Below, piece after piece: positions 12,131-25,160 of a stretch of DNA of 64,000 nt; the first letter of the stretch is position 1; each line of letters begins with the position of its first letter. The stretch lies in the NCBI GenBank assembly GCA_032622095.1, contig CP136064.1:133433129-133497128 (forward strand), read 5' to 3'. The notes below the pieces were generated by a model. It was not told the origin of the DNA. It was given only the letters and a program-made list of their open reading frames with translations, and did not search any database. The position numbers and the translations under genes were made by a program. This DNA is from Siphonodentalium dalli (taxonomy: Eukaryota; Mollusca; Scaphopoda; Gadilida; Siphonodentaliidae).

Positions 12131-14166
12131 TTGAGCATGGAAGGAATATTCACGGAAACAGATAGGGTTCTCTATGGACCGGACAATAATGTTCCTGGGT
12201 TTGACACAAATGACATCGTGCCATCATATGCGCATGTATGCGAAAATCAGACGCAAGACACTGAAAGCTCATCAGTTCCCTGCCATCGTGATGATAACAT
12301 TAATTGTGATGAAGCAATGGAAAAACTAAACGAGATGGCTTCTATAAATTTGCGGGAACCCATAGACCTCTCTGCTACCTTTGTTAAATTAACAGAAACG
12401 GGGCCCACGACAGTTGATTTCAGCACATATCTCTCATGGGTTCTACAGTATGTTCGGAATACGCCAAAAGGGAATGTTGTCGATGTCCTATTAAATGCAA
12501 CACAGTGGCGTGCTGCAACTCTGAAAGAAATACGAGCCTCCGTATTCGAGGAAATAATCAAATTGGCAAAATCTGGAAGACTTGACATTAATCTGAACTC
12601 CTCCCTCAAGCAGAGGCGAGTCAACCGAGAAATGTCAGCTGACAGGGAAACAACTCTTGCGGTGAAATATTCCCACGACATTTATCAAATGATGTTGTGC
12701 ATTCTCGACGAGAAACCAGACCATATGTCAGAGTTGTTAACAGCTCCTAAAGTTATGATCAGCAACCAACATGACATACCCGAGTATTCTGAAATTTCTA
12801 ATTCACCAAAGGAGATATTGGAAAATACTGCTAACTCGACTCAATTTGGACCAGTTCACAGCTTATCAGATTTATATAAAACTGATTCGGAAATGAAGGA
12901 GCAAAATAAACATATTCTGCCGAACTAGCCAAAGCGATGAATACTCTCATGGACAGAATGAATAACAATGACACACTCTTAAACCAGCTATCCGAGAGAA
13001 TTGATAAAATTGAGGAACAAATTGAAGTGAATCAGCTTGATATCGAGCGTACGGCCGATGAAAGATGCTCAGGAGTCTCGAAACTGAAAAGTGACATACG
13101 AGATATTAAAATGGACAAGGAATCAATGCGCGATGAAATACAGTCGCTGACTAGATCTGTTAATTCCAACACAGGGTACATAGGAACACTCAAAGGCAAA
13201 AATAAACAAAAACAACAAAAAGTTCCAAAACAGAATGTGAAAATTTGTGATCCAAACAAGGATGCTACGGATTCTAAAATAAATTCAGACGAAAACACGG
13301 ACGACAATTCAAATTCCTTACACGATGATGCTAACTCGCCACGCGATGAAAGTGTTAATGCGACTGCGGAATCTGAACCAAAACCAACTGAAACTGATGA
13401 ACGCATTGAGTTAAAATGTATGGATAAAATGAATATAAAACTAAACAAATTCTCACGAGAGATTGCCGGCCTTTTCCAGGACTTCACCACTCATACTATG
13501 AATGGAATCAATAATAGATTAAACCACATGTACAATCAACAGCAGATGTTTAATCAACAGTTACTAAATGCTAGTCCCAACAAACAAATTACCAGCAGTC
13601 CAAACGGCCAGACAACTAAGTCCTATAACTCTATTACAGTTGACGACTTCGATGAATCGTACACAAATCGCACATATTCTGAAGTCACTCGAAATGGGAA
13701 TAAAGGACAAGGCAATACTTCGAGACAGAGAAACGACACAAGCACTCCTAATCAAAAGCGACCACCAACGACTTTTGAAAATGACGACAATCTCCAACAA
13801 CGTCGCCCTAATGTACAACACCACAGGAGACACAGGTCGCCACCAAGTGATAGTCAGACGGAAAATTTAATGCGCATAAAACACAACACGCCGATAAATA
13901 CGATCCAAGTATTTGTCGGTAACTTGCTCGACAGTGTTACTTCCGAAGCCATTCAGGACTATCTCACTGACGCCGGTGTTCGTTTCTCGATTGTTCGCAT
14001 GATGCATAGTAGGAAAGAACATACTGTTTCTGCCAGAATAAATATACACGAAGATGACATGACAAAAGTAATCAATAAGAACTTCTGGCCGCGTCAAGTA
14101 TTCTGTCGACTCTGGCTTTCTCAAAATGATTTCGATAGACGACAAACCCAGTATAATGGGAATTGA
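12131..14166 (+). pseudogene. LINE A ORF1 (nucleic-acid-binding protein), one frameshift
   Basis: Two frames, 12131-12928 (265 codons) and 12937-14166 (409 codons), read as one protein of about 675 residues interrupted by a single frameshift near 12905-12930. The N-terminal half is charged and helical and I do not recognise a domain in it. The start of the second frame is heptad-rich (LLNQLSERIDKIEEQIE), consistent with a coiled coil. A low-complexity D/N/Q/S/T-rich middle follows. The last 90 residues carry an RRM-like unit (IQVFVGNLLDSVTSEAIQDY ... INKNFWPRQVFCRLWL). The same C-terminal unit closes ORF1 of LINE B. Role by analogy: RNA binding and RNP assembly. Confidence 0.8.
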
Positions 14167-14254
14167 ACATATAATTATGTCATATGGTTTATGCTACTCT
14201 GGATTCTTTTTCTTGTTATACCTCATTGTACTCATGTTGTATATTTTACTGTAA

Positions 14255-17200
14255 TTGACAATGTCACACGCACAGATAGCTATAGCCACTTGGAATTGTA
14301 CTGGTCTTTCGGCATCAGCTGATTCCATATCCGGTGCCTTCTTGAATGACATGATTCACGAGAGGAACATAGATATCTGTGGTATCAGTGAACATTGGCT
14401 ACATGAACACAACTCTCATATACTCGAACCTATGCTAGTCAACTACAAATGCCACATTGTGTGTGATTTCTCTCAAAGGCTACCCCATCAGCGGGGGAGA
14501 CATAAAGGTGGCGTGGCCCTTATATGGAAAGAAGTTCTAGACCCCTATGTATCAACCATACAAATTGATGACGATAGAATTTGTGGTATCCAAGTTGAAT
14601 TACCTGATGCAGATTACCTATACATATTCCAAGTGTATCTACCGTCAACCAACTATACAGACGAGTTTCATTTACAATATACACAAGCACTCGGTGATAT
14701 CATAGATACTTACTTTTCTCTAGGTCATGTTATTATCATGGGCGATTTCAATTGTACTCTTTCAAGATCACGTCCGCGAGACAACTCTCTCCGCAGAGTA
14801 CTCGAACCAAAACAGTTTGTACCAGTAAATGAAAGTATCCTTTGCGCTGGCAGAAAAGCAACTTTTGTTCCTGCCACTGGTGTTGAGGGCACGTCTATTG
14901 ATTATGTGTTGTATTCACAGAGAGACATTTATATGACTCTCGTGCATGCTGAAATTATTGATGATGACGTTTCTGATATTTCTAACCATAGACCAATTGT
15001 ATGTTTATTCAGATGTGACATTCAAGCTGACAGTTCCAAACGGAGATCTAACTCGACCCCCTTGTATAACTGGAAGAAATTTAGATCCTCACCAAACTTA
15101 ATGAGTCAGTATAAATACACTCTAGCATCGCTTCTTCCACACAGCTATAAAATAAATAGCAGAGGCGATGTAGACGCTCTTTATAATAATATTATTTCAG
15201 CAATTCAACGAGCGTCGAGTGAAATAATTCCACAAAAAACATTCAAAAGCCACCTCAAACCGTTTTGGAACAGTCACTTGAAGGACTTGCACGCTCACAT
15301 GACAACAAGCATACGCAATTGGATCACTGCTGGTAGACCTCGGGAAGTGGATCATGCATTATATGTAGAATATAAGTCTAGAAAATGCGCCTTCAGACAG
15401 GAGTTTAGGCAATGCTGCAATCAAAATTTGAGTGATCGTAACAATGAGCTAGACACCGCTGCTGAAGTAGATCAAGGGTCATTCTTTAAAATAATAAATT
15501 CCAGGCGAAATTATGAGAATAGACCAAACAAGATATTTGAATACAACGGGGCAACTTTAAGAAATTCCTCAGAAATATCAGATGGGTGGGCCGACTACTT
15601 TGAGTCACTATACAAACCATTGGTACATGATAGCTTTGACGAGAACCACCTTCAAATTGTGTACGACACCGTCGCAGACCTCGCAAATGGCCAATACTGT
15701 AAAACGGGGAGTAACTCTAAATATGTCACTGAACCTGTGCTTGAAGATGAAGTCGAGAACACGCTCAAAACACTCAACTTGAACAAAGCTTCGGGGTGGG
15801 ATAATGTTTATAATGAACACTTGGTCCTTGGTGGTATGGCATTGATCAAAGGCCTAACTGCACTATTGACGGGTATCATGATGTTTTCTCATATACCAGA
15901 ACCGGCTAAGATTGGGATAATCGTTCCTCTGTACAAAGGAGGCAACAAACCCCGAAAGTTATTCGACAGCTATCGCGCGATAACCCTGCTCCCTGCCATT
16001 TACAAATTGCTCGAAAAAATAATTTTATTAAGACTAGAGTATCGTGTTCCTGATATGATCAAAGTACATGCATTGCAACACGGTTTTCAGAAGGGTATCA
16101 ACTGTCTCATGAACTCGTTTCTTATTTACGAATCTAAAGAATTTGCATCAGAAAACGACAGTAAGTTGTTCACATGTTTCCTTGATGTCCAGAAGGCATT
16201 TGATACCGTATGGATAAATGGTCTTCGCTATAAACTTCATCTCCTCGGTTTTGATGAGAAAATATGGCTACTTACAGGTACTTCTTGTCATGTCAAATAT
16301 GGGAATTGTCAGTCCAGAATATTTCAGATAGAGCAGGGAACAAAACAAGGGGGCGTCATTTCACCTTTGTTCTACATGATCTTCGTTGATCAGCTCTTAA
16401 CAGAGCTTGCCAATTCGGGAGCAGGACTAAATATGTTCTCTATAAATTGTTCATGCCCGACACAAGCCGATGATATGACCTTGATCTCTGTTGCGGAAAA
16501 TGGCCTGCAGCACCTAATTAATATATGCACAAACTACAGTCGCAAATGGAGATATAAATATAATGAACAAAAGACAGTAGTTATTGTCTTCAATGAAAGC
16601 AAGAACGAGCACACTAAAGGCTAGTTGTAATAGGGCATGGACTCTTTGTGGAAAACAACTGTCTGAGGTCGAGAGTTTGGTTCACTTAGGCGTCCCTATA
16701 CACAAATTCAATCACAAAGGTAACGCCATAGACGTAATAAAAACAAAACTCAGATCAAGCTATTTTTCACTGTCGAACATAGGTATGTATGCAGGTGGTA
16801 TAACCCCAACAAGCAGTAGGAAATTATACACATCCATCGTTTTACCAAGGGGTCTCTTCGGATGCGAACTGCTGTGTGGTATGACTGATTCAGATATTTT
16901 GTCTCTGGAAAGAACGCACCGATTTTGTCTTAAAAAGATTCAAGGTCTTCATTATCAAACACGTACCAACATCGCAGAAGGGTTAATGGGTATCGGAAAC
17001 GTTCAAAGTTTTATTGAAAAAAAAGAAGCTCCTATTTTTCAGCAGAGCTTGTGTACCCTCAGTACAGAGAAGGCAGCCAAATCTGTATTCTTGCTAAGGT
17101 TGCACTCTTTCTTCATAACTGGTGTTTCTAAGTATTCATTCATTGCCGACATTGTAGATATCATAGAGAGCCACCAGTTGATGCCATACCTCACCAATTA

Positions 17201-17744
17201 TGTATCTCATAGTGATTTCCCAACAAAGCAGATTTGGAAAGGTATAGTGCGCAAGGCAATTTCCGATTATACAGAATCCGAATGGGAAAGCGCGGCGAGC
17301 GACAAATCACTCCATCGCTTTCATAACATACATCCAAAGTTAACTGTTTCTCACCTGTGGCGCTGCTGTCAAAAATTCCCAAGACACAAAATAGCATACC
17401 TGACTGTGGGTGGAATCATAGCTTGTACTGGGTCCGTATCACTAACTTGTAGCAAGTGTGGTGGGAATTACGATGATCTCCCCTTACATGCTATTATGAA
17501 CTGCCCAGCGATTGCGGAATACCGCAATGATATATGGTATGAACTGATGAATAAATTCGATATTCCATGTATTCTAAAATTGGATAGCCTCAGTCCAGAT
17601 ATCCAATTAAATGTTTTCCTCACTGCACGGCCAAGAGAATTATTCGATATCATTTGTGAAGCTGACATGTTCACAGACTTCATGGTCTGTAGCACATATT
17701 GCCTGTGGCATGCTTATCACACAATTCGACAACGCGGACGTTAA
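14255..17744 (+). pseudogene. LINE A ORF2: APE endonuclease / reverse transcriptase, one frameshift
   Basis: The first frame, 14255-16624, holds an APE-type endonuclease at residues about 5-255: an ATWNCTGL start, VIIMGDFN, SIDYVL and the catalytic SNHRP. The reverse transcriptase lies at about 540-760: a GIIVPLYKG entry, SYRAITLLP, LQHGFQKG, FLDVQKAFDTVW, QGTKQGGVISPLFY. The active-site box reads PTQADD instead of the usual F/Y-A-D-D. A one-base shift near 16590-16625 moves the rest into the frame ending at 17744. That part has a C-terminal Cys/His cluster (CSKCGG...H...NC, about 17450-17510). It joins smoothly to LINE B ORF2 in comparison (VxxFNE ... VHLG). Apart from the shift the gene is open, so the copy is young. 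Confidence 0.9.
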
Positions 17745-17959
17745 TTTATAAGAACAGCTAAGAAACTCAACATAACCTTGATTGCATAGTACACAATCTA
17801 ATACATGTGTCTAAATACTATTTCATGTTCATGAACCATACATTGTATATGCATATATGCATCTGTATACATACAGTCAATTAAAACAACTGTCTACCTA
17901 TATGTGTGTCAGTATCTAAGCTGTGTATATGTGCTTGGGTTTATACGCTATAGCCTGCG

Positions 17960-18185
17960 GGTGGCCGGCTGTGTGTGTGTGAGGGTGTGTGTGTATGTGT
18001 GTGAGAGGGTGTGTGTGTGTGTGTGGAGGCTGTGTGTGTGTGGGTGTGTGTGTGTGTGAGTATGGATATGTATGTGTGCATGCATGTATTAGTGTGGGAT
18101 TTGCATGTATGATGGCGTGCGAGTATGTACGATGGGCGTCTGTTCGTATCAATATATACATGGTGTATCCGTGTGTGTGTATGCT
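17960..18185 (+). repeat. GT-rich microsatellite in LINE A 3' UTR
   Basis: Blocks of (GT)n separated by GAGG or GTATG interruptions. Open frames across it are simple-repeat translations. Confidence 0.9.
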
Positions 18186-18317
18186 TGCTGAACTCTTAGC
18201 GACTATTCTTTGTTGTTATGTCCACTGTATATATGTTTACTGTTCTTGTATTATTTGAATTTCCTTTTGTCAATTATATTATTCATAACTCTCCGTGAAT
18301 GGAGGAAATAAAGATAT

Positions 18318-18727
18318 ATGTAGATGGGAGCGAGTCATTTTGGGGGTCATTCAGCCCAAAAAATCTTGTCTTACTTAGACATTTCAATTAGCACCTTTCC
18401 TAATTCCTCCATTTACTGTCAACCATTAAATTATTCCCCTACCTAAGTTGAACTACAGTGTCATTGACACTTTCATTCAAAGATTTTTTATATTTTTTAA
18501 ATTTTGTGTGTGGTTTTTTAAAACTTGTTAAAAGATATGAAAAACTATTATAACATCCCAGAATACCTGAGTCCCAACAGCAAATTTGGTTTTAAATCAC
18601 TCAAAAATCCGGAACATATGTAAACAGCACAGACTTAGCTATCTGAGATATAGGAGAACACATAATGTTTACTTAATAACAGCATAGAAGTCACAAAGGT
18701 GATTATAAAGTCACTATGGCAGCTGTG
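18318..18727 (+). repeat. Right copy of 410-bp direct repeat flanking LINE A
   Basis: Matches 11275-11686 at roughly 97-98% by eye. It starts directly after the AAATAAAGATATA end of LINE A and stops at 'ggcagctgtg', after which the two flanks differ. It includes the family-2 tail hairpin AGTGTCATTGACACT. Confidence 0.9.
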
Positions 18728-18994
18728 ATTGAAATTAAATCTGCTTGTTGTGACAGCTCTGTGTGGAATATCCCATACTTCTATGTTAGTAATAACTGGC
18801 ATATGCCATGCCTGTGCCACAATTTGAGCCCAGAATGGCTAAGATAACTAGCAACCACATTCTTAAGTTTGTTGTATTCCCGGAGACAAATGATGCCAAG
18901 TGTGATTCTGACATTAAAAATAAATACCTGTGTTCTAACACAATGACATATATGGGAAACTGGATGGAGGGGGGGGGGGGGGGGGGGGAGGGGG
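18728..18994. other. Non-coding gap with a 20-bp G run
   Basis: Unique-looking sequence downstream of the LINE A target, ending in a G homopolymer at 18969-18988 and further G-rich sequence. No gene is seen. Confidence 0.5.
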
Positions 18995-20458
18995 TTATCT
19001 CATCTGAGACCTAGTCTCTGGTGGAGCTATAGTCAAGTAAGAATTGAGTCATATTGGGTGACTTGAGTTTTAGAATTGGGGTCACCGAGTCAAAAAGTGG
19101 CAGATATAGGGACATAATTCTTTCCATCCATAGTAATTCTTAAAACATCTTCTTCTCAAGAACCATCAGACCTATTCAGCTTATATTAGGTAATCAGAGT
19201 CCTTGGATGACAGGGATTCAGATTTGTTCAAATTTGTTCACCAGGTGAAATAGGGTTGAGCCAGGGATGCAACTTGTATTTCTTAAAACACCTTCTTCTC
19301 AAGAACCATCAAGCTTATTCAGCTTTTTTGGATGGTCTTTGGGTGGCTGTGATTCAGATTTGTTCAAATTGGGATCACTGGGTTAAATAGGGGCAGAACC
19401 AGGGGCATAACTCTTTACCTCAATAGTTATTCTAAAACATCTTCTCAAGAAACATTTAGCATATTTAGCTTATATTTTGTATGGAGGGTCCTTAGGTGAC
19501 TGGAATTCAGATTTGTTCAAATAGGGTCACCAGGTCAAATAGGGGTTAGACCAGGGACACAACTCTTCCCCAATGGTAATTCTTAAAACGTCTGTTACTC
19601 AAGAGTCATTAGGCCTATTTAGCTTATATATAGTATTGATTGTCCTCGTGTGAATGGGTTACATTTTTTTTTGAATAGGTTAGATTGTTTGAATGAGGTC
19701 AACCATTAAAAAAGGGGGAATGTCAGGTTGGAACTTTGCAACAGTTGGGAAAGCTTGCCAATCAGTTGTAAAATTCCAACATGTGCAAAGGAATTTTTTA
19801 GAACTTGGGAGTGTGTTTGCTTAAGTTGGGAGGCGACAGACAGACTATGGACTATATGGGATGGGAGGTATCAGGGGAGTGCAATTGAAAATTTCAAGGT
19901 GGACACCCCACTGATTAATGGAGCCTCTCTAGCTATGTTCTGGTTTAGAACTACTTGTTTTTATGTGATTTTGACCAGTACTAACTCTGTTGGTCTTCAG
20001 AGTCTAGTGATGCGGATGCTTTGGACCGGTCCGGTTCGCAGTCCAGGGGTGGACCGCGGTCCGGACCGGGTGTCACTGGACTGGACCGGACCGCTTTTTG
20101 CCGCCGGTCCGGTACTCTCCGGTCCAGTCCACTATTTTACTTCAGTTATAATAAACTATCGCGAATATCATTGCGTATTTGCCGTCCTATCAATTAGCAA
20201 CGATGTATTGACGCATTCAAGTGGTTAATATCTATTAAACGTTTGGTGCCACGAAAACAATTTATGGATGTAATTTGTACATGTCAATTTCCTTATAATG
20301 AAAGACAAGACAGTCACATTAATCCAATAGTAGTTGTACTTTAAATAGGTACATGTATACATGTATAACTAATTGTCAGGACTATACAATCAGCCATCAC
20401 AACCTCCAAGACTCCAATATTAATGTAGTAGTCATATTAGTACACATTTGTATAATTA

Positions 20459-20895
20459 TACCCCCACTTTCGAAGAAAATGGGGGGTATACTGGATTGAC
20501 TGCGTCTGTCCGTCCGTCACACTTTCTCCCTCCGTCCGTCCGTCACACTTTCTCGTACCGTGTGTCCGTCCGACCTCATAACTCGGAACAACTATGAACC
20601 GATTTCAATAATTTTTTGTATGCAATCTCCTTATGACCGCCTCTCCGCATGAAGCTAATTGCGGTCCGGTCCGACTTTCTTTTTTTAAGTTACGCCTTAC
20701 TTTTCGACTTATTTTGACTTAAAATTCTGTCCGACTTAATAACTTTAACAAATATGAACCGATTTCAATAATTTTTGGTATACATGCTTCTCACAACACC
20801 CTCTCTACATTATGCGGCTCAGGGTTGGCTCCGACTGTTTTTCCTAACATTACACTTCATTTTCGACTTATTTTGACTTAGAAAATTTGATATTA
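20459..20895 (+). repeat. Tandem-monomer repeat, family 3 (head plus two monomers)
   Basis: Head hairpin ACCCCCACTTTCGAAGAAAATGGGGGGT, then a TCCGTCCGTC tract, then two monomers of about 185 bp. Each monomer has 'ataact..aacaaatatgaaccgatttcaataattttt' and 'ttcgacttattttgactta'. No matching tail was found, so the copy seems truncated. Confidence 0.65.
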
Positions 20896-22737
20896 TTAAT
20901 CCAATTTTTCTTTAAAGTTAAAAATCTTTTTTGTTAGGTTTACGGATAATGCGGGTTGAATTTTCCACAGTGGGGCGTGTAGGGCGAAATAGTCGCCCTC
21001 GATGCCACGAAGTCGCCTTAGTGTCATGCCAGGGAGAAGTGAAGTCGTCCTCCGATTTTCGATTGTATCTGAACTTGATGTTTAGGTAAAATGGCCCAAC
21101 ATATTCTTTAACTAGAATTTTATTGGTTAAAGGATTACTATCCTCATGAAACAACAAAACTCTATCGGAAAGCCACCCCTATTGTGATCACAATGATCCA
21201 AGTCCCATTAAAATCGCGTAATAAATAAGTCGAGAAATAAATAAATAATACCACCGGTTGTCGGCTATCTCCGTCGCAAAACCTCGCATGACGTCAAGCG
21301 AGGTAAACTAATTAAAAACAGGGAATTGGAGTCGGAGTTAATTATGTCTACCTATATGGCGATGGAAAATCCGGAATCGACATCAGCGCGTGAGTGTAAT
21401 GGAATTACTGCGGGGCATATCAATAGCATTGTGTACACATGGTGAATTGTCATCGCGCGGTGAGTTATCTTCACTTGTGATTTGTCTTAAGTGCTGTTTG
21501 GAAAGTTACGGTATTGTTTTGACAAAAAATATAGAGGGACAATTGAGCGGGGTAGATAACACTTTCTTAAAGCTTATAAAAACACGAGCCGGCATGTGAA
21601 CTTTATTCGGGTGCGTGTTTGCGATGTTGTTTTAATTTTCCGTATATATGCCCCGAGTGTCCCGTATTTACAATCATTCATTCGTGACAATGCCATATAA
21701 ATGCAGTGTTTTCGGCCGTGGCCGGTCTAGTGACTCTCAGTTAGGCATATGCTGTATTCATTTCCAAACGATGTTCGTTTACGTGACATTTGGCGGGATT
21801 TCTGTGGGAAACCTGTTGCGCAAAATCAGAAACCGATTACATATACCAAATAAAGAGCGTTTAATTTGACGAGTCAGTCATGGTTACGAATACATACAAT
21901 TGCAGTTAAAGTGGGGAGTATGTTGATGAATAATTCACGATGACAACTATTCTAAGTCGAGTCCCCATTTCCTTCACCATGGCTCAATAAAGAGCGTTCC
22001 ATGTTAAGAGTTTTCCTAATATGGTACGAATAAAAAGAGTTTAATAAAGCGGAAATTGCTATGACAATGATGGAAGGATATAAAGCATGCATATCGGAAG
22101 TTCATGTACATGTATTGGCCTGTATTGTTGTAATCAGTAAACAATCACTAGAACAACTGTTCTAAGTCGAGTCCCTTTACCTTGACGCAATAAAGAGCGT
22201 TCACTATTACGATATATTGCGAATAAAGAGCACTTGAATATGTGATTCCATATTAAACCGGATTATTATCCCTCCTTCAAAAAGTGTTATATATGATTGG
22301 ATGTTTAAACGAACCACGGCGAACATTTATATATTTTATAACCCTATTGTTATGCGTAATGGACACATAGAGGTCGATTTATGACCTGGATATTCAATAG
22401 ACCGCATCGCTAGAGTGCTAATTTTATAGGCCAATAACCATGCATAGATGCAGTGAATTTCCATCAGTGACAGTCGGCAAGATTGTTTTGGGGTGGGGGC
22501 AGCAATATTCCGAAATATATATAAACACCATATTGCCCAAATATATACATGATTCATAACCAAGGAAAAATGAACTTATCATATCATATTGGTAATGAAT
22601 GACTTGATTATAATTGATTAAATCCGACAGCAATAAACCAATTTTGTGTTGTTTTACCGCGTTACGATAAATTAAAACGAAACGCTCTTTATTGACACAC
22701 GACTAATGGCATCTGGAAATTGGAATGTTTACGAGAT
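20896..22737. other. Interior of the hAT element, no clear gene
   Basis: AT-rich sequence. The motif AATAAAGAGCGTT recurs at about 21850, 21986 and 22188, and inverted at about 22680. A short frame at 21690 starts MPYKCSVFGRGRSS, which faintly recalls a THAP finger start but lacks the needed residues. Nothing is firm. Confidence 0.35.
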
Positions 22738-23039
22738 CACAGGAGCTTGGAATTTGGTCAAAACCCCTCTTTTATTGGCAGAACCACCACCCGGGACCAT
22801 AGGTCACGGAAGGAACGAAACACGAATTTGTTGCCACCCATTTTGAACTCAACTGTATTCCTACAAAAAATATATTTTCACTAAAAACTTTTGGTACCTC
22901 TTACACCTTAGATGCCAATCTACAACATTCCATAGGTATATTTTTCCAGTTCTTCGAAAACCTCACTTTATTTCGGTAATGTATTGTAAATTCACCAACG
23001 AACACAAATCTGCGACACCTCCATCACCCGTTCTAGAAT
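22738..23039 (+). repeat. Left 302-bp terminal inverted repeat
   Basis: Reverse complement of 25161-25462. It begins CACAGGAGCTTGG and ends CCCGTTCTAGAAT. Confidence 0.92.
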
Positions 23040-24170
23040 CTGAGTAGCGGAAATGGTACCGAAATATGCGGAAACTTTAAAACTATGATCCGGAGACGGA
23101 TAGCATGAAAGTACCGTTTATAATTTCGAACATGATTACATGTTTATTACATGACCGTACCGATGCACTGATCATCATGAACTTTTTGATGGATGATAAC
23201 ATTGGCGTCTAGATGGGAACGAATCATTTTGGGCTCATTTGCATAAAAACATGGCCGCTGACAGTTTGCCGACAGAGAAAACAATAACTTTGAAATAAAG
23301 GGATATAATCATATAACAAGGCCCACGTGCATTTTCGCATACTTTTTTAGAGTTACATCCCTTCGACCATAGCGCTCAACACCACACATTAAGGACCACA
23401 TTCGGTTTCAAATTTCCATTTTATTTATTCATGAGGAATTGGTCATTTGTGAGACTATTTATTAGTGGTAATTGGTAGTTGGTAGCACCGTGAGACTTCA
23501 ATGCACATAGTATACGGCAGCCCTGGGAATTAGCATCGACAATGGGCAGTGCCGAGGCAAAAGCCGACGCGAAATGAATTTGCGTCAGCATTTTTTTAGC
23601 CGAGGAAAATAAATATAGACATGTTCAATTAGTTTGTGAATTTGACGTTCGTTGAAGTGATAGTGATGCCATGATCCGTACGGCACATGTCCACAAAATA
23701 ATTTTACTCGCAATTTGCACACATTGACACAATCAGCTAGTTTGGTCAATAAAAATCTGACATCGTAATCCGCCTCCAAGCAACCGGTTACGGTTGATAG
23801 AGCAAGCTGCACCAACTACGCGCGACATACCAATCATCTCACAACGTCGCCAACTAATGCTAGCGCTTTGATGTTTCCGACGAAGCATATCCAACTTGAC
23901 AAGCACGTGCTCCGATGTTTTTTAACTTTTTCGACTGCGTATTTCCGGGAAGTTTGGGACTATTATACATTTATACTTGCTCTAACTTCCCTGTTTGTTG
24001 GGACCATATGATGGGTTTCAACCTACATGGAGAATATTATAACTTGGGACGGTATTACGATATTTTTATTTCAGACGATATTATTGACGATATCAAAATT
24101 AAAACCGGCTATACCCGATATATCGTCATATCGCCCAGCACTATTCATTGGGGCTCGCCTGAATATGAAA

Positions 24171-24280
24171 AGCTGGCTACGAATGTGATCGCCATAGAAT
24201 AGCTGGCTACGAATGTGATCGCCATAGAAAAGCTGGCTACATTTGTGATCGATTAAAAAACCTGGCTACGAATGTGATCG
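24171..24280 (+). repeat. 30-bp tandem repeat, 3.7 units
   Basis: Units start at 24171, 24201, 24231 and 24261, each with 'agctggctacgaatgtgatc' followed by 'gccatagaaa'-like sequence. The last unit is partial. An open frame of 95 codons (23915-24202) runs into the first unit; I recognise no family in it. Confidence 0.9.
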
Positions 24281-24629
24281 GATCGCGGAGCCTTGTGACA
24301 ATGACCCCATCAGCGAAAGTTACATTAAGTAATGTTTTTAATATTTTTTTTGTATTTTTGATTTTGAGAAAAACAATGCCGATGGTGGCTAGCTGTCTTG
24401 AATTTAAAAATTGAATTTCCAATTCATGAGCACAGGCTATATAATCATATGCATAAAGCCATTCTTTAAGAGTTTTGGTGCTGATTCGTTACGACACGCG
24501 AGTCACGAGTGACGTATACTATTTATAGATCCTGGTACCGGTGCAGTTAACAATACTTATAGTTGCTTATTACATAAAATTTATGTTAGCGAGTTTATCA
24601 CTAACACAAATTTATAAACTAGTTATTCA

Positions 24630-24691
24630 GAGAGAGAGAGAGAGAGAGGGGGGGGGGGGAGAGAGAGAGGAAAAGAGAGAGAGAGAGAGAG
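24630..24691 (+). repeat. GA microsatellite with internal G run
   Basis: (AG)n, a G run at 24648-24659, then more (GA)n. Confidence 0.95.
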
Positions 24692-25160
24692 TTTTTGTCC
24701 CCTTATGACCAATAATTGCAACCAGTAGCATTACAAAGTCAAGTAGTACATATAGGCCTACCGGTACATAACGAACATAAAACAAGAAGAAAAAAACAAT
24801 ACCACGTGGTCGTGCCATAAATAGAAATAAATTATATATGAAATATTTGTACAAATTACCATTCAGTCAAATGAAGAATATCTTCTTGGGTAGTCGTCAT
24901 TTTCATGAGATGATAACAGCAGACACAGAAAAATACAGAAATTTTCAGGAAAATGCACAAAACATCAGGATTAGATCTTCAAAAACGAGCATAGTATGAC
25001 GAAAACATAAACTGATTTAAGTTTTCTGGCGCCTAAGTTCGAAAACCGCACGCACTTTCAAATATTTTTGAATTTCGCGGGCTTTAAATTTAGGTTTCGA
25101 TTTTATTTCGTTCCGACTTTGTTATTCCGGAAAAATGGTTTTGTGCCATTTGTCATTCAT

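Larger units (their letters stand above)
11687..18317 (+). mobile_element. LINE A: near full-length non-LTR retrotransposon (Jockey-superfamily-like)
   Basis: Layout: about 440 bp of 5' leader, ORF1 (12131-14166, one frameshift), an 88-bp spacer, ORF2 (14255-17744, one frameshift), and a 3' UTR with a GT-rich microsatellite. It ends in GGAGGAAATAAAGATATA at about 18317. LINE B (47069-51510, minus strand) has the same gene plan and a related 3' end (GGAGGTATGAAATAAATAATAAT). ORF1 ends in an RRM-like fold region and ORF2 starts with an APE-type endonuclease, which fits the CR1/Rex1/Daphne/Jockey assemblage; I cannot fix the clade by eye. The flanking 410-bp direct repeats mark the limits. Confidence 0.85.

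Noticed and set aside
17916-18258. Short open frames rich in His/Thr or Val/Cys
   Set aside because: They are translations of the GT microsatellite in the LINE A 3' UTR.
11275-18727. LTR retrotransposon with 410-bp LTRs
   Set aside because: The repeats lack TG...CA ends and a primer-binding site, contain the tail of a different repeat family, and enclose a LINE with APE endonuclease, not gag-pol.
19728-20228. 166-codon plus-strand frame as a gene
   Set aside because: It crosses the junction between a family-1 repeat and the hAT end at 20005, so it is a chimeric accidental frame.
21690-21760. THAP zinc finger start (MPYKCSVFG...)
   Set aside because: Only a few residues fit; the second Cys of the CxxxC motif and the AVPTIF-like region are missing.
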